A stretch of 64,000 nucleotides of DNA from Pterois miles (GCA_947000775.1 CAMQGK010000567.1:1584501-1648500); one strand, 5' to 3'; positions 44,601 through 56,493 are shown, numbered from the stretch's first letter. Numbers and translations: made by a program. Notes: a model not told the origin generated them from the letters alone.

Positions 44601-46589
44601 TATATAGCAGTTATAGAATGAGGCTAAATGATAAAACTTAATGTAACAGTTGCACCAACAGACAAGAGTCAGCAAACTGACTCAATAATGTCAATTGTAA
44701 AGTTAGCTTAATTTTTTTTAGATTAGCTACAATGAGCATCTAGTCATTGGGGGTGAGAAAATACATAATATAATAGATTATAGCAATGTTTTTGTTTTGT
44801 GATACTATATTGATTCTCCAAAAAGCTATATAGATTTTCAAATAATAGTTAACAGGCAAACATTAACTTTTCATGTCATTTGCAGAGATGCATCCTCTCA
44901 GTGCGTCCTCTCAAAGTAGTGCTATGATGTTACAGGAATGAGATAAATGCAAATGCAGATCCAACTGACTCAAATTTTATGCATATGGTGGCGTGTTCTT
45001 TATACTACTACAGTCATCCAAAAATTGGATTTAAAAAATTAAAATACATCGCCTTGCTTACAATATATATCGACTAGTAACCTCTGTGGCGTGACACGTA
45101 CCGTATCACCAGATTCTTTACCTTAAAGTGGGTTGCATTGATATAATATGTGTTTTACAGCTTGTGAATTCATGAGGAAAATTATGGCATTTTTCCTTTA
45201 AACAGTTAAAACAATTTCGCCGCAAAAACTTATTTGTCAAATTTCTTGTGAACTTAAAAATACTCCAGAGGTCTCTGAAGTTGGTTAAAGTAGAGATGAC
45301 TGAGGTAACTTTTGAGATATATTCTGGAGTAATTGTACTAAATATCATAAGTCATGTTTAATAATACATTGTTTGAAGCAATTGTGCAAATGTGTTCACG
45401 TCAGAATGGGGTAGTTTTAGCTGATTATTTGCATTTGAACAATGTGGTAGATGTAAATTCCCAGGATCCTGATATATCTGGGACTGTCTTGGATTAAGAT
45501 TTGTGGGGTTGTTAGCTGATAATGTGTTGAACGATAAAAGGGAAGTGTGACAGATACTGAAAGCAAAAAGCAAACCAGGGGGAAGACGGACAAAAGAAGA
45601 AAAACAGCGATGAATGTAAAGAATAGACGAGATAATGTTTTACTCTCTTGGGAGTTTTTAGGGAAACGGTGTTTGAGTAAGACGTCCGTGAGTTCAAAGG
45701 ATGTGTCGGAGCTGGGTTTTAAGTGCGCCTTAAGATTATCCACTTGGACGGACGAGTGGAAAGATCTAAAAGTGGCGAGTGCAGCTCTCTCTGAGGCCAC
45801 AAGTTATGATTTGTCACTTCCTGCGTGTGACTTCCTCCCAAATAAGATTCAATTCACAGATACTTTTTAGGATTTTGCCAAGTAAAATGGATTGAAGTTC
45901 AAAGGATCTTAAAGGGGATGTATCATGAAAAACTCGCTCAGTGCTTGTGCAAATATATTTGAGTATCTGGAGTCACAACTGTGAAATAAGACAACCCAGT
46001 TAGTTTTTTGTGGGCTGTCTAGATCATTTGGCTGCTTTACTGCACGTGTACTGTATGCAGTATGTTTACCACGCAGGAAACCATCTATTGCCCGTAATAT
46101 AATATGACACCTCTGATGGTAATAAACCTCAGAGCTTCAGGTGAGGAGTTCTGCTTCAAAAACAGATGCTAGACTTTACAAAGTCCAACATAAAGAAACA
46201 CAACAGCCCGACTTCACATAGATAACCGTGGTGTCTCAGCTGATAACCTAAATTCTTACTCTGCTATTTATAAAAAGAAGAAAATAAGCTTCAGTATTAT
46301 TGTGAAAGGGTTTAACCAGTGCTGGAATAAATGCAGATTTCAAAAGGCAGGCCATATTCGGCAAAGACACGCAGGGCATGGTAATTATGCTAACAACTTC
46401 TACAGGGCTCAGGTGTAAAAACAGACAATTTGTCAATTATTTTTACAATGCATGTCAAAAAAATCCCCAGAGCCTAATGTGACCTCTCCAAAGTCATGTT
46501 TTGTCTGCAATAGTCCAAAAGCAAAAGACAAAGCAAATCCTCACATTGGAGGCTGAAACGTTCAGCTTTTTTTACCTTGATAAATGTAG
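44601..46589. other. Putative carhsp1 intron 1 DNA
   Basis: No known exon. The only noteworthy frame is the plus-strand 107-codon one at 45547-45870 (listed separately). Confidence 0.4.
45547..45870 (+). other. Unclassified 107-codon open frame
   Basis: The predicted product begins MTDTESKKQTRGKTDKRRKT (basic) and later contains WEFLGKRCLSK and LSTWTDEWKDLKVASAALSE. No family is recognised and no splice or promoter context supports it. It may be a decayed repeat-derived frame or chance. Confidence 0.2.
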
Positions 46590-46935
46590 TGCTGTAATGA
46601 TTACTCAATTAATCGATTAGTTGTCAACCATTAAGCAACTACTGTGATGATCGATTAATTGGTTTGAGTTAAATTGTTCAGAAAAAAAGTCAAAATCCTC
46701 TGATTTCAGCTTCTTAAATGTGAATATTTGCTGGTTAGTTTCCTCCTCTATGACAGTAAACTGAAAATCTTTGAGTCGTGGACAAAACAAGACATTTGAG
46801 GATGCCGTCTTGGTCCCGTCTCGTCCCGGTTTTGGGAAACACTGATTTCAAGTGACATTTTATAGGCTGAACAACTAATTGATTAATTGAGAAAATAACC
46901 AACAGATTAATCAACAATGAAAATAATCAGCAGTG
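46590..46935. mobile_element. TAGGGCTGCAA TIR family, second copy
   Basis: TAGTGCTGTAATGATTACTC, AATTAATCGATTAGTTGTC, CTATGACAGTAAACTGAAAA then TCTTTGAGT, and AACTAATTGATTAATTGAGA are shared with 12038-12350. The termini are diverged. Confidence 0.65.
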
Positions 46936-49071
46936 GCAACCAGAGATAAGTGAATAGCTGATTATCAAAAATGCTGACAAATGACTAATCACTTAAATCA
47001 ACCAACCGTTTCAACCCTAGTTTACAACACGTTTTTGCATATAAAATGCAAACCTACTGCATCAGGAAAACAAGTACGTGAACCATTTTACTGTAAAGGG
47101 CAATAGACAAAAACACACACATAGCAGACTGATCTCATGGGACGCCTCGCACATGTTGGAGCCTGTGAGCGCAACATGTGTTGGGTTGTAACAACATTAT
47201 CATGGCATTTATTGCTATTTCATGTTAACGGCTGCAGGCAGACACATCCTTGCTACTCCTCCCCAGATCGGTACTTCCAGGCTTCTATACCGTAACCACT
47301 TTTTCTGTCTCTATGATGCATCCCGTGCATGCTACGGGAGTCAATTGACTTGCAATAAATGTGGCTGTTGTATGGAAATAACTCTGAAAAGGCTGATTTA
47401 AAGAGAAGCTACGCATGCAAAGATGACTGACACATGGTCTGACACTGAAACTGTAGAGCTGATAAGATATTAAGACCACTTAATATCATCTGGCAGTAAA
47501 CAACCTCTGTTATGTAAGTGCCCTGCGTATCCTTGAAGATGCCAAATATTGTACGAGCATTTGCCACGCAACACTTTTCAGCCAATCAGCAACAGAGGGC
47601 TTTCAGGCTCGTGCACGGGACAGGGGAGGACGGAGGAAAGGCCTTGGGTGTATAAAGGTAAAGGCAGCGGGAGCAACGGGGAAGGTAAAACCGGAGAAGG
47701 GGGATTTCTTTGGCTGTCAAGTTCAAATATTAACTATCTTTCTCCAGAATCGCTGACTCCACCTTTAAGAAACAAGCAAGAATACACAGCCAGACTCATG
47801 TTAATCCTGTAGGCTATGCGTGTGCATGCATGTATATATTTAATTAATCAGGTTTCCATCGGGTTTTACAAGAACACAAACACAAAGGAAAGATCATTAC
47901 AAAAGATAAGCATTCATTATCCAAATCAGCTGTATGCAAAGTCTAACAAGGGCTAAAATGACTGTTCTGTCACTGCATAAACTCTTCAGGATACATCATA
48001 TATCACTTATGCAAAGAATAAGCGAGGAGTAGAGGAGAAACATGATTAATAACCAGCTGCATGTAAACACAGCCTCTGATTTCCTGTTTACATTTCTAGA
48101 AGCTGGACTCTTGGGTGCACGGCATACAAAGGTACATGGCTACATAGCTAACATGGGGAGTGCACAAGGTCGCAGCTGAAGTCCATTTCCATAGTGGGTA
48201 TTTCTTTAGATGCAAAGTCTGAGGATTATCACTTTACAATACCGGTTTAACAACGTATGACCTTGTTTATTCCCTGAACAAAGGTTTCCCAGAGTATAAG
48301 CGTCAGTGATCTCCAGAAGCCATTCCAGTCATATTTCAGTGGAATTTTCCCCTCAGGCAACCAGCAGGTATGAAACACAAAGTACATATCCTCAGAGCGA
48401 ATGAATGCAGCAAGGCCACAACATACACTCCCACACACACTGTTCTTCCTGGATTGTAGTCGTATTTTCTCTCCAAACTGCCATTCACGCTTCAGGGTAA
48501 CGTTTATAAATACCGCGACATTACATGGACATTCTGCGTATCGTGAGTACTCATTTTAGCCTTCTCACGTGTCATTTATACGCCATCCATGGGTAGGTTT
48601 AGGCAAGAAAACCACTAACTTACGTTCAGGTAAGAAAAACACTAGTTAGGGTAAGGGAAAATGTAATGTTTGGGCTTAAAATAAGCATGAAAACTAAGTA
48701 AAATACTTACAGAAACAACGTAACCCAACTAAGGAAAACATGTCACAAACGTCAATTATCGTGGTTAAGTCCAGTGTTTGTTGGACCCATCCTCATCCCC
48801 ACCTGCCCATCATAAGTGTTTTTTTTTTTTTTTGTTTTTATACTATGGCTACTAACTCTTACCATAGTATTTATACACAGATGCATTTACATTGCAGTTA
48901 GTGTACAAATGACACATGAAAATCAAGAAAGGCATACTTATTGCTAAATGCCATGCACATTATCGTGGCATTTATGCGCCTTTTCATACGAACGTGCTGC
49001 ACATTTAGTCAGTTTTGCTCTGGAGTGGTTTCACTTTCAACACAAACACAAGAGAGTCAATACCTCCAAGT
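46936..49071. other. Putative carhsp1 intron 1 DNA
   Basis: 48590-48790 (GGTAGGTTTAGGCAAGAAAA, CACTAACTTACGTTCAGG, GGGCTTAAAATAAG) is a distant relative of the minisatellite flank at 25500-25600. 47580-47790 looks like a further repeat. No gene is seen. Confidence 0.4.
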
Positions 49072-49306
49072 CCGGGGCCATGGTGCTCTGCCGGAAACCG
49101 GTGGACTGCTACTTGGAGCGAGGGAGTTTAAATATCTCGGGGTCTTGAGGGTAAAATGGAGCAGGAGATAGACAGGCGGTTCAGTACAGAGTCTGCAGTT
49201 ATGTGAGCGCTGTACTGGACCGGGTTTGATTTACCAACTTATGGTCATGAGCTTTGGCTTGTGACCGAAAGAATGAAATCACAGATACAAGCGGCCAAAA
49301 TGAGCT
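49072..49306 (+). pseudogene. Non-LTR retrotransposon reverse transcriptase relic
   Basis: Broken frames read GAMVLCRKPVDC, then REFKYLGVL, then EQEIDRR, then TYGHELWLVTERMKSQIQAA then KMS. This order (KYLGV, then YGHELW, then ERM-Q-AA-M) is that of the end of a LINE reverse transcriptase. Frameshifts separate the blocks; the endonuclease and the rest are missing. Confidence 0.75.
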
Positions 49307-49412
49307 TACTTCCTTCCTTTCTCTCTTTCTTCCTCAGTGTTATTACATCTCGTTGCCTCCCTGTTCACTTGTTTACATCCTCAGTAGCTCGCTCGCCCAC
49401 AGGGGATTATTA

Positions 49413-49820
49413 CTAGAGGTCGATATGGGTTATTTATGGCCGATGCTGATTTTTTTTTTTTTTTTTTTACTTTTTAATGAGCAGAATCAGGACAGCCAAT
49501 GGCCGATATATGATGCCGATATGTTTGGCTGATTTTCTTCTTTTTTCCTCCATCTGATAAAATATAACAGCTTAATAATAACAAATGATACACAAAATGT
49601 CTCAACTCCAGTAAACATTTATTTAACACCACCTATGGTCTGTCTCTCCAATCTACATTTTGTGTCTGCACTGCAGTGCACTTGTATATAATAAATAAAA
49701 TAATGTAGAAACTAAATATCCAATACATGAAACAGGTAAAAAAAAAAAAAAATGTCAAATAAACTTTTGGATGACAAAATAAAGTTTTAGTGCACTTAGC
49801 AGCATTTATTTAGACTGAGA
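49413..49820 (+). mobile_element. GAGGTCGACCGAT TIR family, copy 3
   Basis: It starts CTAGAGGTCGATATGGG and contains GGCCGATATATGATGCCGAT, TTTTCCTCCATCTGATAAAA, CACTGCAGTGCACTTGTATA and GTGCACTTAGCAGCATTTAT. The right terminus is lost. Confidence 0.7.
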
Positions 49821-50497
49821 CATGACGAGCTAGCCAGCTAGATGTTGCTTACCGTCACTGCTTGAAGGTATCCACAGTTATGCTGTGCTCACACAGTGGA
49901 CGAGGCGAGTAAGTGACTGAGGCTGCGTGAGTGAAATGCAGCGCCGATTTTAGTGCAGTGATTTATTTAAGACAAAAAAAATTTTACATTTACATCCAGC
50001 CAGCGCCGGCTTCGTGCGATTAATTTGCAGTCTGGACGTGGAGGGGTGAACATCTCCTGCTGTGACTGCAGCCAGGAGGGACTGCTGCCCAATAAGGACT
50101 CTAATCTCTAATCATTACAAATCATATTGCACACAACAAGCTCCATCCTGTGGCCCCTCGGCTGTAAAAGCCACGGCCATAAAAACCTTTTAAGTGGCTT
50201 AACAGCACGGTGGATAACAAGCATTTATGATGGAGCAGACAACTACATGAGGATGTCACTTTGTAGATTGTGCACCTTTGGCCTTATAATGATGCCAAGG
50301 CCTCACCTGCATTTCTACAGTGTGGCCTAGGCTGGCTGGATGAAATAATGTCACATAGGATCCACAAATCAGATCCATTACTGCATAACTTGTCAAGATG
50401 AAATGCTAATGCTACGCCAAATGCAACCACGAATCATGTGTTGGTGCTAAGCTTGTCACGGTAGTCGGTGTTACATGGCGGTCGGGCACGCACCGAT
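49821..50497. other. Putative carhsp1 intron 1 DNA
   Basis: No exon recognised. 49840-50060 is moderately CpG-containing but lacks a promoter-like layout. Confidence 0.35.
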
Positions 50498-50772
50498 TAC
50501 CGTGTTTTTCGCACTATAAGGCACACTGGATTATAAGGCGCATTAAGCAAAACAAAACGGTCAGATAAGTCAAACTTTATTCAGTTCTTCTAATAACTCA
50601 ATAACTTCAATAACTCTCAACATTTTTCAGTTGTAAAACATGAAATACAAAACAATACACTCACTTTTCAGTTCATTCATCTTCCACAACTCCATCAAAT
50701 CCTTCTTCATCAGTATCTGAGTTAAACAGTTGGGCGATTTTAAGTGCGCCTTATAGTGCGAAAAATACGGTA
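50498..50772 (-). mobile_element. pogo/Tigger-like element with transposase tail
   Basis: TIRs TACCGTGTTTTTCGCACTAT then AAGGC and GCCTTATAGTGCGAAAAATA then CGGTA are near-perfect inverses flanked by TA. The minus-strand frame 50740-50673 reads KIAQLFNSDTDEEGFDGVVE then DE-stop, the acidic end of a pogo-type transposase. It is an internally deleted copy that kept its 3' coding end. Confidence 0.85.
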
Positions 50773-51769
50773 CATTACGTACCCATCGCCCCCACTGTTG
50801 TTTTTTTTTTTTTTTTTTTTTACAGAAATAAAACCCATTTAGTTATTTTTGGTCTATCAGTGCCATTATCAATAGATTGTCAGACGACGGACACTTCAAA
50901 CTGACAGTGAATGCATCTAAACCATCTGAGTCTCAGCTCAGAGTAACAGGTGTCATATTTCACACACGGGACGAGAGAGAGTTAACAGACAAGATGCTGC
51001 GAAGCAAAACGCAAAAGTGGCTATTTGGCAATATTTCAGATTTAAACCCAATGCTGTAAGGGAATAATCTCGTTGTGAGACCATCGTCGTACGAACAAAT
51101 CAGTCAACATTAAGCATTTTCACCAATTAACGCTATCGGTTAAAATGGTTAAAATAAAGATGAATAATTAATGAAAAGGCTGAGGAAAAACTCAGAGGAG
51201 CAGTTCATCACGTTAAGGAGAAAAGCTGGTCCGCCTTAAGAGAGAGCCGGTGCAGATACCGGAAGTTGGCTCTGGACTTCCAGCTGAGGAGTTGTAGCTT
51301 GTAGCCTCGTAGCATTTATTAACTGACAAATAACTGTATACACACTGTCTGCTACAGCTACGTTCACAGCTATAACGCCACCGACAAACCTACACTCAGC
51401 GTCGCCACGCATACGGTCTGTCGGAAACTCGCTAAAGTCGCGCTACAGCGGGCACGAAGCCACGGCATTGCTAGCGGCTGCCAACGTAGCAGTAACAAAC
51501 TCACTGTTTGTTGGATAATCGCTATCGTTAATCCGGGCAGACACACAGCTGACAAAGCTGCTAAACTAAATTAAATGTGCGGTGGAGTTAGCGAACGCAG
51601 CACCGTGGCTGCTACAGTTACTCTGTTGACAGTGAACGGTTGACTCAGTTATCTGGTGCACCGCTGCATGCGAGGCACAAATCTTGTCGGTTAATGGTTA
51701 ATAATCGGTTAACAAGAGTCGGTTAGTTAAGAAAAATTTTCAAAATAAGCATCTCTAATAACTATGTGT
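50773..51769. other. Putative carhsp1 intron 1 DNA with repeats
   Basis: 51020-51058 is shared with 30372-30408. 51370-51740 is CpG-containing, ending in GGTTAATGGTTAATAATCGG then TTAACAAGAGTCGG, typical of a dispersed element. No gene is seen. Confidence 0.4.
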
Positions 51770-52213
51770 CCATTAGTGTATAATCACCTTTGATACCTTA
51801 CAATTAGCCTTCATATCTATATCAGGGGCAGTTGTTTCTTAAAGAGTCCTCCATGTTGCTCGGCCATGTTTCTACAGTAGCCCAGAACAGACAAACCGAA
51901 CACTGGTTCTAGAGAGCCTTTTGCGTTTTTACGATACCTGAAGGCCACAGTAGTTCTCCGACACATTTGTGAACTGTGGTAATGTGAACCACAGACTGCA
52001 AAACCATGGTACCGCTAGCCGCTGTCTGACTGCTGTTGCACCAAAAGTAGTGTTATTATGGTAAGGATGACCTCTGCGCGAGGTGCATGGAGTTACCACA
52101 GTTTTGCACTCTGCGGCTCACGTTACTGCAGTCTTGGAAAGGGAGGAGTAGGTGGGGAGGTACTCAGTTGGTTGCAATCTGCAATCACAAAATCCTACAC
52201 ACTGCCCCTTTAA
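51770..52213 (+). mobile_element. TIR element (AAAGGAACAGTGTGTAAC family), copy C
   Basis: It contains TTTCTACAGTAGCCCAGAAC, TACCTGAAGGCCACAGTAGT, GTTATTATGGTAAGGATGAC and ACTGCAGTCTTGGAAAGGG, ending AATCCTACACACTGCCCCTT then TAA. The left TIR is lost. Confidence 0.75.
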
Positions 52214-52730
52214 GTGGAAACGTTTGTAAAGTTCTTTGCGTGAATAAGAGTAATACTACGTACTACAATACCACTCTCTCCGCTGGACTCCACTGAATGC
52301 CAGAAATGGAAATAACAGCGTACCCTTAGATTTTAATCAGTTTAGAAACCTTAAAGTCGGCCCCACAACAAGCTAAAACACGCAGTAATACATGCAGGTG
52401 TTCGACACCAACCTAGTTCAGCCTTGGGGGATCTGTCAGAGGCAATGTGATGAGGTTCAGACCTGTGACTCTGTTTATTGTAAATCAGTGTGCAGATCTG
52501 AGGAAGGAGGTGGGCACCTCAGCCGTTCAGAGCCAGCCACATCCTGACTGAAACTGTCACGACACCCTTCACTGTCACTGGAAATCTGGGACTTCTACAC
52601 ACAAACAACAGAACTCACAGGCATCCCTTGAACACCACATCAGCTGATGTTTTTGTGTTTCAACCAACAACAGGTCTGAACCAGGGTTCAAAAACAAGGG
52701 CTTTCCCTCCAACACTGCCAGCCTCTGTGG

Positions 52731-52731
<1 letters not shown>
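52214..52731. other. Putative carhsp1 intron 1 DNA
   Basis: Unique-looking. No exon recognised. Confidence 0.35.

Positions 52732-52791
<60 letters not shown>
52732..52791. repeat. (CA)n microsatellite
   Basis: About 30 CA units, 0.7 kb from the putative carhsp1 first exon. Confidence 0.98.
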
Positions 52792-52792
<1 letters not shown>

Positions 52793-52942
52793 CCTACTAT
52801 AATGAGCTGCTGAGAGATACTGGCAACATCCTACATCTCTTAAACGCCCACAAAGCTCATCTTCCAGCACTTCATTAACTCAAAATGAGAGGATTGCTTT
52901 GAGAGAAAACCTTTTCAAGTCTCTGAATGAAAGCTTGTCTTT

Positions 52943-52944
<2 letters not shown>

Positions 52945-52998
<54 letters not shown>
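52945..52998. repeat. (CA)n microsatellite
   Basis: About 27 CA units. Confidence 0.98.
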
Positions 52999-53000
<2 letters not shown>

Positions 53001-53052
53001 GCATCGGCTAATACTTGTGTGAAGAGGTAATTGGATGACAGAGTATGCACGC

Positions 53053-53085
53053 ACAAACACCAAACACACACACACACACAAACAC

Positions 53086-53163
<78 letters not shown>
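53053..53163. repeat. Compound (CA)n-(CT)n microsatellite
   Basis: CA runs broken by AAACACCAAACAC pass at 53118 into about 19 CT units and then TTTCTTTC. Frames read through it are low-complexity shadows. Confidence 0.95.
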
Positions 53164-53514
53164 CTGTTATTGGCTGGTGTCCCTTTGCTTGCTTGTTTGC
53201 CCCCACCTCCAAGGGAAATGCACACGCCAGGAAAACACAATCCATAATGGAAAGGGTCTGGAAATCAGTGCACTTGAACGCAACTACCAAGTTGGAAAGA
53301 GAAAAGTAGCGGCAACCTCGAAGGCAACTAAATTTTGCACGTTTACCACAACAAATAACGTAATACAAACCACATTCTTTACTTAAGAAACCTTATCCTG
53401 AAACTAACAAACAAACAGCTAGCTTACGATAACAGCTAGTGAACTGTTTTTAATTATCCGTGTTGCGTTCAAAACCTGTTTGTTGTTTGTGTGCGTCCGA
53501 GTGTCATCACTCAC

Positions 53515-53760
53515 CTTGTTCCCTCCAACAACTTCGCCGCTGACGGATGTTCTCCACCCGAAGAAAGCGCGTCCGACAGGACAAAAATAAAACTTTTAAG
53601 TGTTTGTTTGTTCCTCCTCCGTACAGCACTTGACGGGTGAGAGGTTCAGAGTACCAGAGTCGAGGCAGCGTAGCGTCTCCGTCCCTGTCTGAGTGTTTCT
53701 GAATGGGCGGGACTGGCTCCACAGTAACGTCACCTGGGAGCTCTTTACCGTAACGCACGC
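53515..53760 (-). promoter_or_regulatory. Putative carhsp1 promoter and non-coding first exon
   Basis: On the minus strand this GC-rich segment runs into a consensus donor, GGGAACAAG|GTGAGT (GT at 53514-53513). Upstream are a GC box (plus strand GGGCGGG near 53704) and a CRE-like motif (minus strand GGTGACGTTACTG near 53730). No convincing coding frame reaches the donor. Between here and the carhsp1 acceptor at 22347 I see no other minus-strand coding exon, so this is the best candidate for the missing carhsp1 exon 1, with an intron of about 31 kb. It could instead belong to another gene. Confidence 0.5.
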
Positions 53761-53827
53761 CACTGTGCGACCTCTAAAACACACAATGTACCGTAAATAA
53801 CTACTACAATCCGCAAAGCCATATGAG

Positions 53828-55045
53828 TGGTTAGATTGTTTTTGGAGGTGAATTGTATGGAGGCTCAGTTCTGCCAGGAAAAGAAGGAAAAGTTATGACA
53901 TCAATTAAAAAAAAGTGTCATGTCATTCATTGTTTCATGTGTTTTACGTAACATTTTTGTTCATTATATATGACTTTGAAAGATCGAAGATACATTTTTG
54001 TACAGTATTGACTTTTTTTGGTAAACCTTTTTTTTTTTTTTTTTTTACTGTTTGAATGTTGAAATCCAAATCTAAAAAGTGCAGCGTCACACACAACAGC
54101 ATTCAGCTCGACAAAACTTATGGAGCAAATGGAGCTTGTGAACTCGTATTCAGGACATGGGAAGTCGTGAACACAATATGCTACTAAGCAACAGCAATAT
54201 TAAGGTTACTGTCTGAGTCTAGAAGCCACAGAGGCAAACATTTTAGCAAGCTAGCAAGTTGGTAACATAATGCTGGAAATGCAAAGGCATAATGACCATG
54301 GAGAAAGATGATGTTGAGAATATCAACATTTTCTTCAGACATATCATAAGATTACCAATATAAACAATGTATGACTAAAATTACAATATACTGTACCATA
54401 CCAACTTATTATGCACCGATAAATGAACTTCCATGGGCTCCACTATTTCTCACAACAACAACAAACATGTCACAAGTCGTGAACTCGGAGCTTTCAGAAA
54501 CTTACAAGGTTGGGAATACAACGTGAGGGGGGGCATTTACATGGACCCAACCCATAAACACGGTAAACACTACTATATTTGAAGGCACCATAACATTCTT
54601 TTACTGTATATTACAGTAAGCAGTCAGTGTCAACATAAACAGAGATTTGTATATTAGAAACATTTCCTAGGTTGACTGCCATGGTGGAAAAAAAATTTTA
54701 AATTTTAGCATGGCTCACACAATGACAAAACAACTTTTCATTTTGGTGTAGTTGGCCAGTTTACTGACACAGTAAGTAGGGTTTGAAGCATGAATGAAAT
54801 GTTTTGGGTGAATTACTACCTTTTGTAGATACACAATTATGTTGTGATGTCTCATGAAGCTGACAATTGCAGTTCAGAGAAGGTTAAGTGAAAAATGAAA
54901 CAAAGTGACTGAGGAAAAAATGTAAATATCAGTGGTTGGATTGCTTTTGGGGTGTGATTATACGGAAGCCCAGTTCTGCCAGGAAAAGAAAGACAATTGA
55001 TGATAATCATACAAAAAATAATTTAAAAAAATGTCATGGCATGTC
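53828..55045. repeat. Two direct copies of a dispersed block upstream of the putative promoter
   Basis: 53828-53940 and 54937-55045 share GTGGTTRGATTG, TTTTGGRG, AGTTCTGCCAGGAAAAGAA and TGTCATG-CATGTCATT, about 1.1 kb apart. The intervening 54465-54590 resembles 24040-24160. No gene is seen. Confidence 0.6.
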
Positions 55046-55076
55046 ATTTAAAAATCTTCTTTATTGTGCTCTGAAC

Positions 55077-55130
55077 ATAAGATAAAATAAGATAAGATGA
55101 ACCTTTATTAATCCCCGTAGAGAAATTCAG
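55077..55130 (-). mobile_element. Retroposon 3' tail
   Basis: AAGATAAAATAAGATAAGAT then GAACCTTTATTAATCCCCGT. On the minus strand this is an L2-like tail as at 22093 and 44486. A (TAATG)n run lies at about 55170-55190. Confidence 0.6.
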
Positions 55131-55387
55131 AACATAATATTTTTTAGATGCTTTGCTGTGTGACTTACTGTAATGTAATGTAATGTAATGGGAATACAAG
55201 AGACAAAGTAAAATTTAGATAAACAGATAGAGAATAAATATAGGTTGATAATCTTAGCACAAACATTCTAATACTGAATTTTATACAATGAACTATCGGT
55301 ACATTATACTGAAAAACAAAGAACATTTTGATATACAGCTCAACAGGAAAAGTACAGATGTAAATAGTAAAATGAGAAATGGCTGAA

Positions 55388-56392
55388 TCGCATTTTCAAA
55401 ATGTACCTTAAAGGGAGATTTGTCATGTATTTAATACTCTTATCAACATGAGAGTGGGCAAATATGCTTGTTTTATACAAATGTATGTATATATTCATTA
55501 CTGGAGGCTGGTGGGTACCCATAGAACCCATTGTCATTCACATACCTGGAGGTCAGAGGTCAAGGGACCTCTTTGAAAATGGCCAAGCTGGTTTTTCCTC
55601 ATCAAAATTTAGTGTAAGTTTGTTAGTGTTATTTAGTCTCCTTTGCAGCAAGCTAGTATGACATTGTTGGTACCAATGGATTCATTAGGTTTTCTGGTTT
55701 CCTATGATACCATATATGATATGATATGATAGATTGGGGGGCGGCAGTAGCTCAGTCTGTTGGCTTGGGAACCGGATGGTCACCGGTTCAAGTCCCGACA
55801 TGGACCAAGAGCTGAGTGTGAACTGGTTACTGGAGAGGTGCCAGTTTACCTCTTGGGCACTGCCGAGGTGCCCCTGAGCAAGGCACCAAAAGCCCCAACT
55901 GCTCGGGGCGCTTGTCAGGAGCAGCCCCCTCACTCTGACATCTCTCCATTGATGCATGTATATGGGTGCATGTGTGTTAACAACAGAGTGTAAATTGAAT
56001 TTCTCCCAGTGGGACTAATAAAGGTTGATCTTCTTCTTCTACCAGTATCTTTACTCTAGATTTAAAACTGAGCCCACTACAATCTAAAAATCGCAAGCTG
56101 CGTTACTGCCTTAAAGAAATTAGTGGCATTAAAAGGAGTGCGAGTTAACGTGTTATTATCGTGTTAACATTGACAGCCATAACTGCTATACAAAGTTGGT
56201 TGGTACCAATGGATTCTTTAGGTTTTCTAGTTTTATATGATACCGCCATCATCACTCCAGCTTTAAAACTGAGCCGCTACAACCTAAAAAGTTCAAGTTG
56301 CGTTAATGCATTAAAGAAATTAGTGGCATTAAAATGAAATTGCATTAATGTTATTATCTCATTAAATCTGACAGCTCTAATTTAAACATCAC
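55388..56392 (+). mobile_element. TAGGGCTGTCAA TIR family copy split by a SINE
   Basis: The left half, 55388-55735, ends CCTATGATACC plus an ATATGAT run. The right half, 56041-56392, resumes ACCAGTATCTTTACTCTAGA. The right half itself carries a repeated portion (56185-56350 repeats GGTACCAATGGATTC to GAAATTAGTGGCATTAAAA), suggesting two copies fused. Confidence 0.7.
55736..56040 (+). mobile_element. tRNA-derived SINE, full length
   Basis: The Pol III A box TAGCTCAGTCTG (55748-55759) and B box GGTTCAAGTCC (55785-55795) have tRNA-like spacing. The conserved body has GGAGAGGTGCCAGTTTACCT, TGGGCACTGCCGAGGTGCCC and TGACATCTCTCCATTGATGC. The L2-like 3' tail is GGGACTAATAAAGGTTGATC then (TTC)n. It is not a functional tRNA gene. 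Confidence 0.88.
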
Positions 56393-56493
56393 CATATTTC
56401 TCTGATATAGCCATAGGAACTTCTATTATATGACATTTTTGATTGTTGGATTTTAGTTTGCACGCATGCACCCCCACACACAGCCGTGTACGT

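Noticed and set aside
49840..50060. Promoter or first exon
   Set aside because: Some CpG, but no donor with a plausible exon and no GC box or CRE cluster; it looks like decayed repeat.
55736..55810. tRNA gene
   Set aside because: A and B boxes are present, but the sequence continues into a SINE body and an L2-like tail, and no proper cloverleaf forms.
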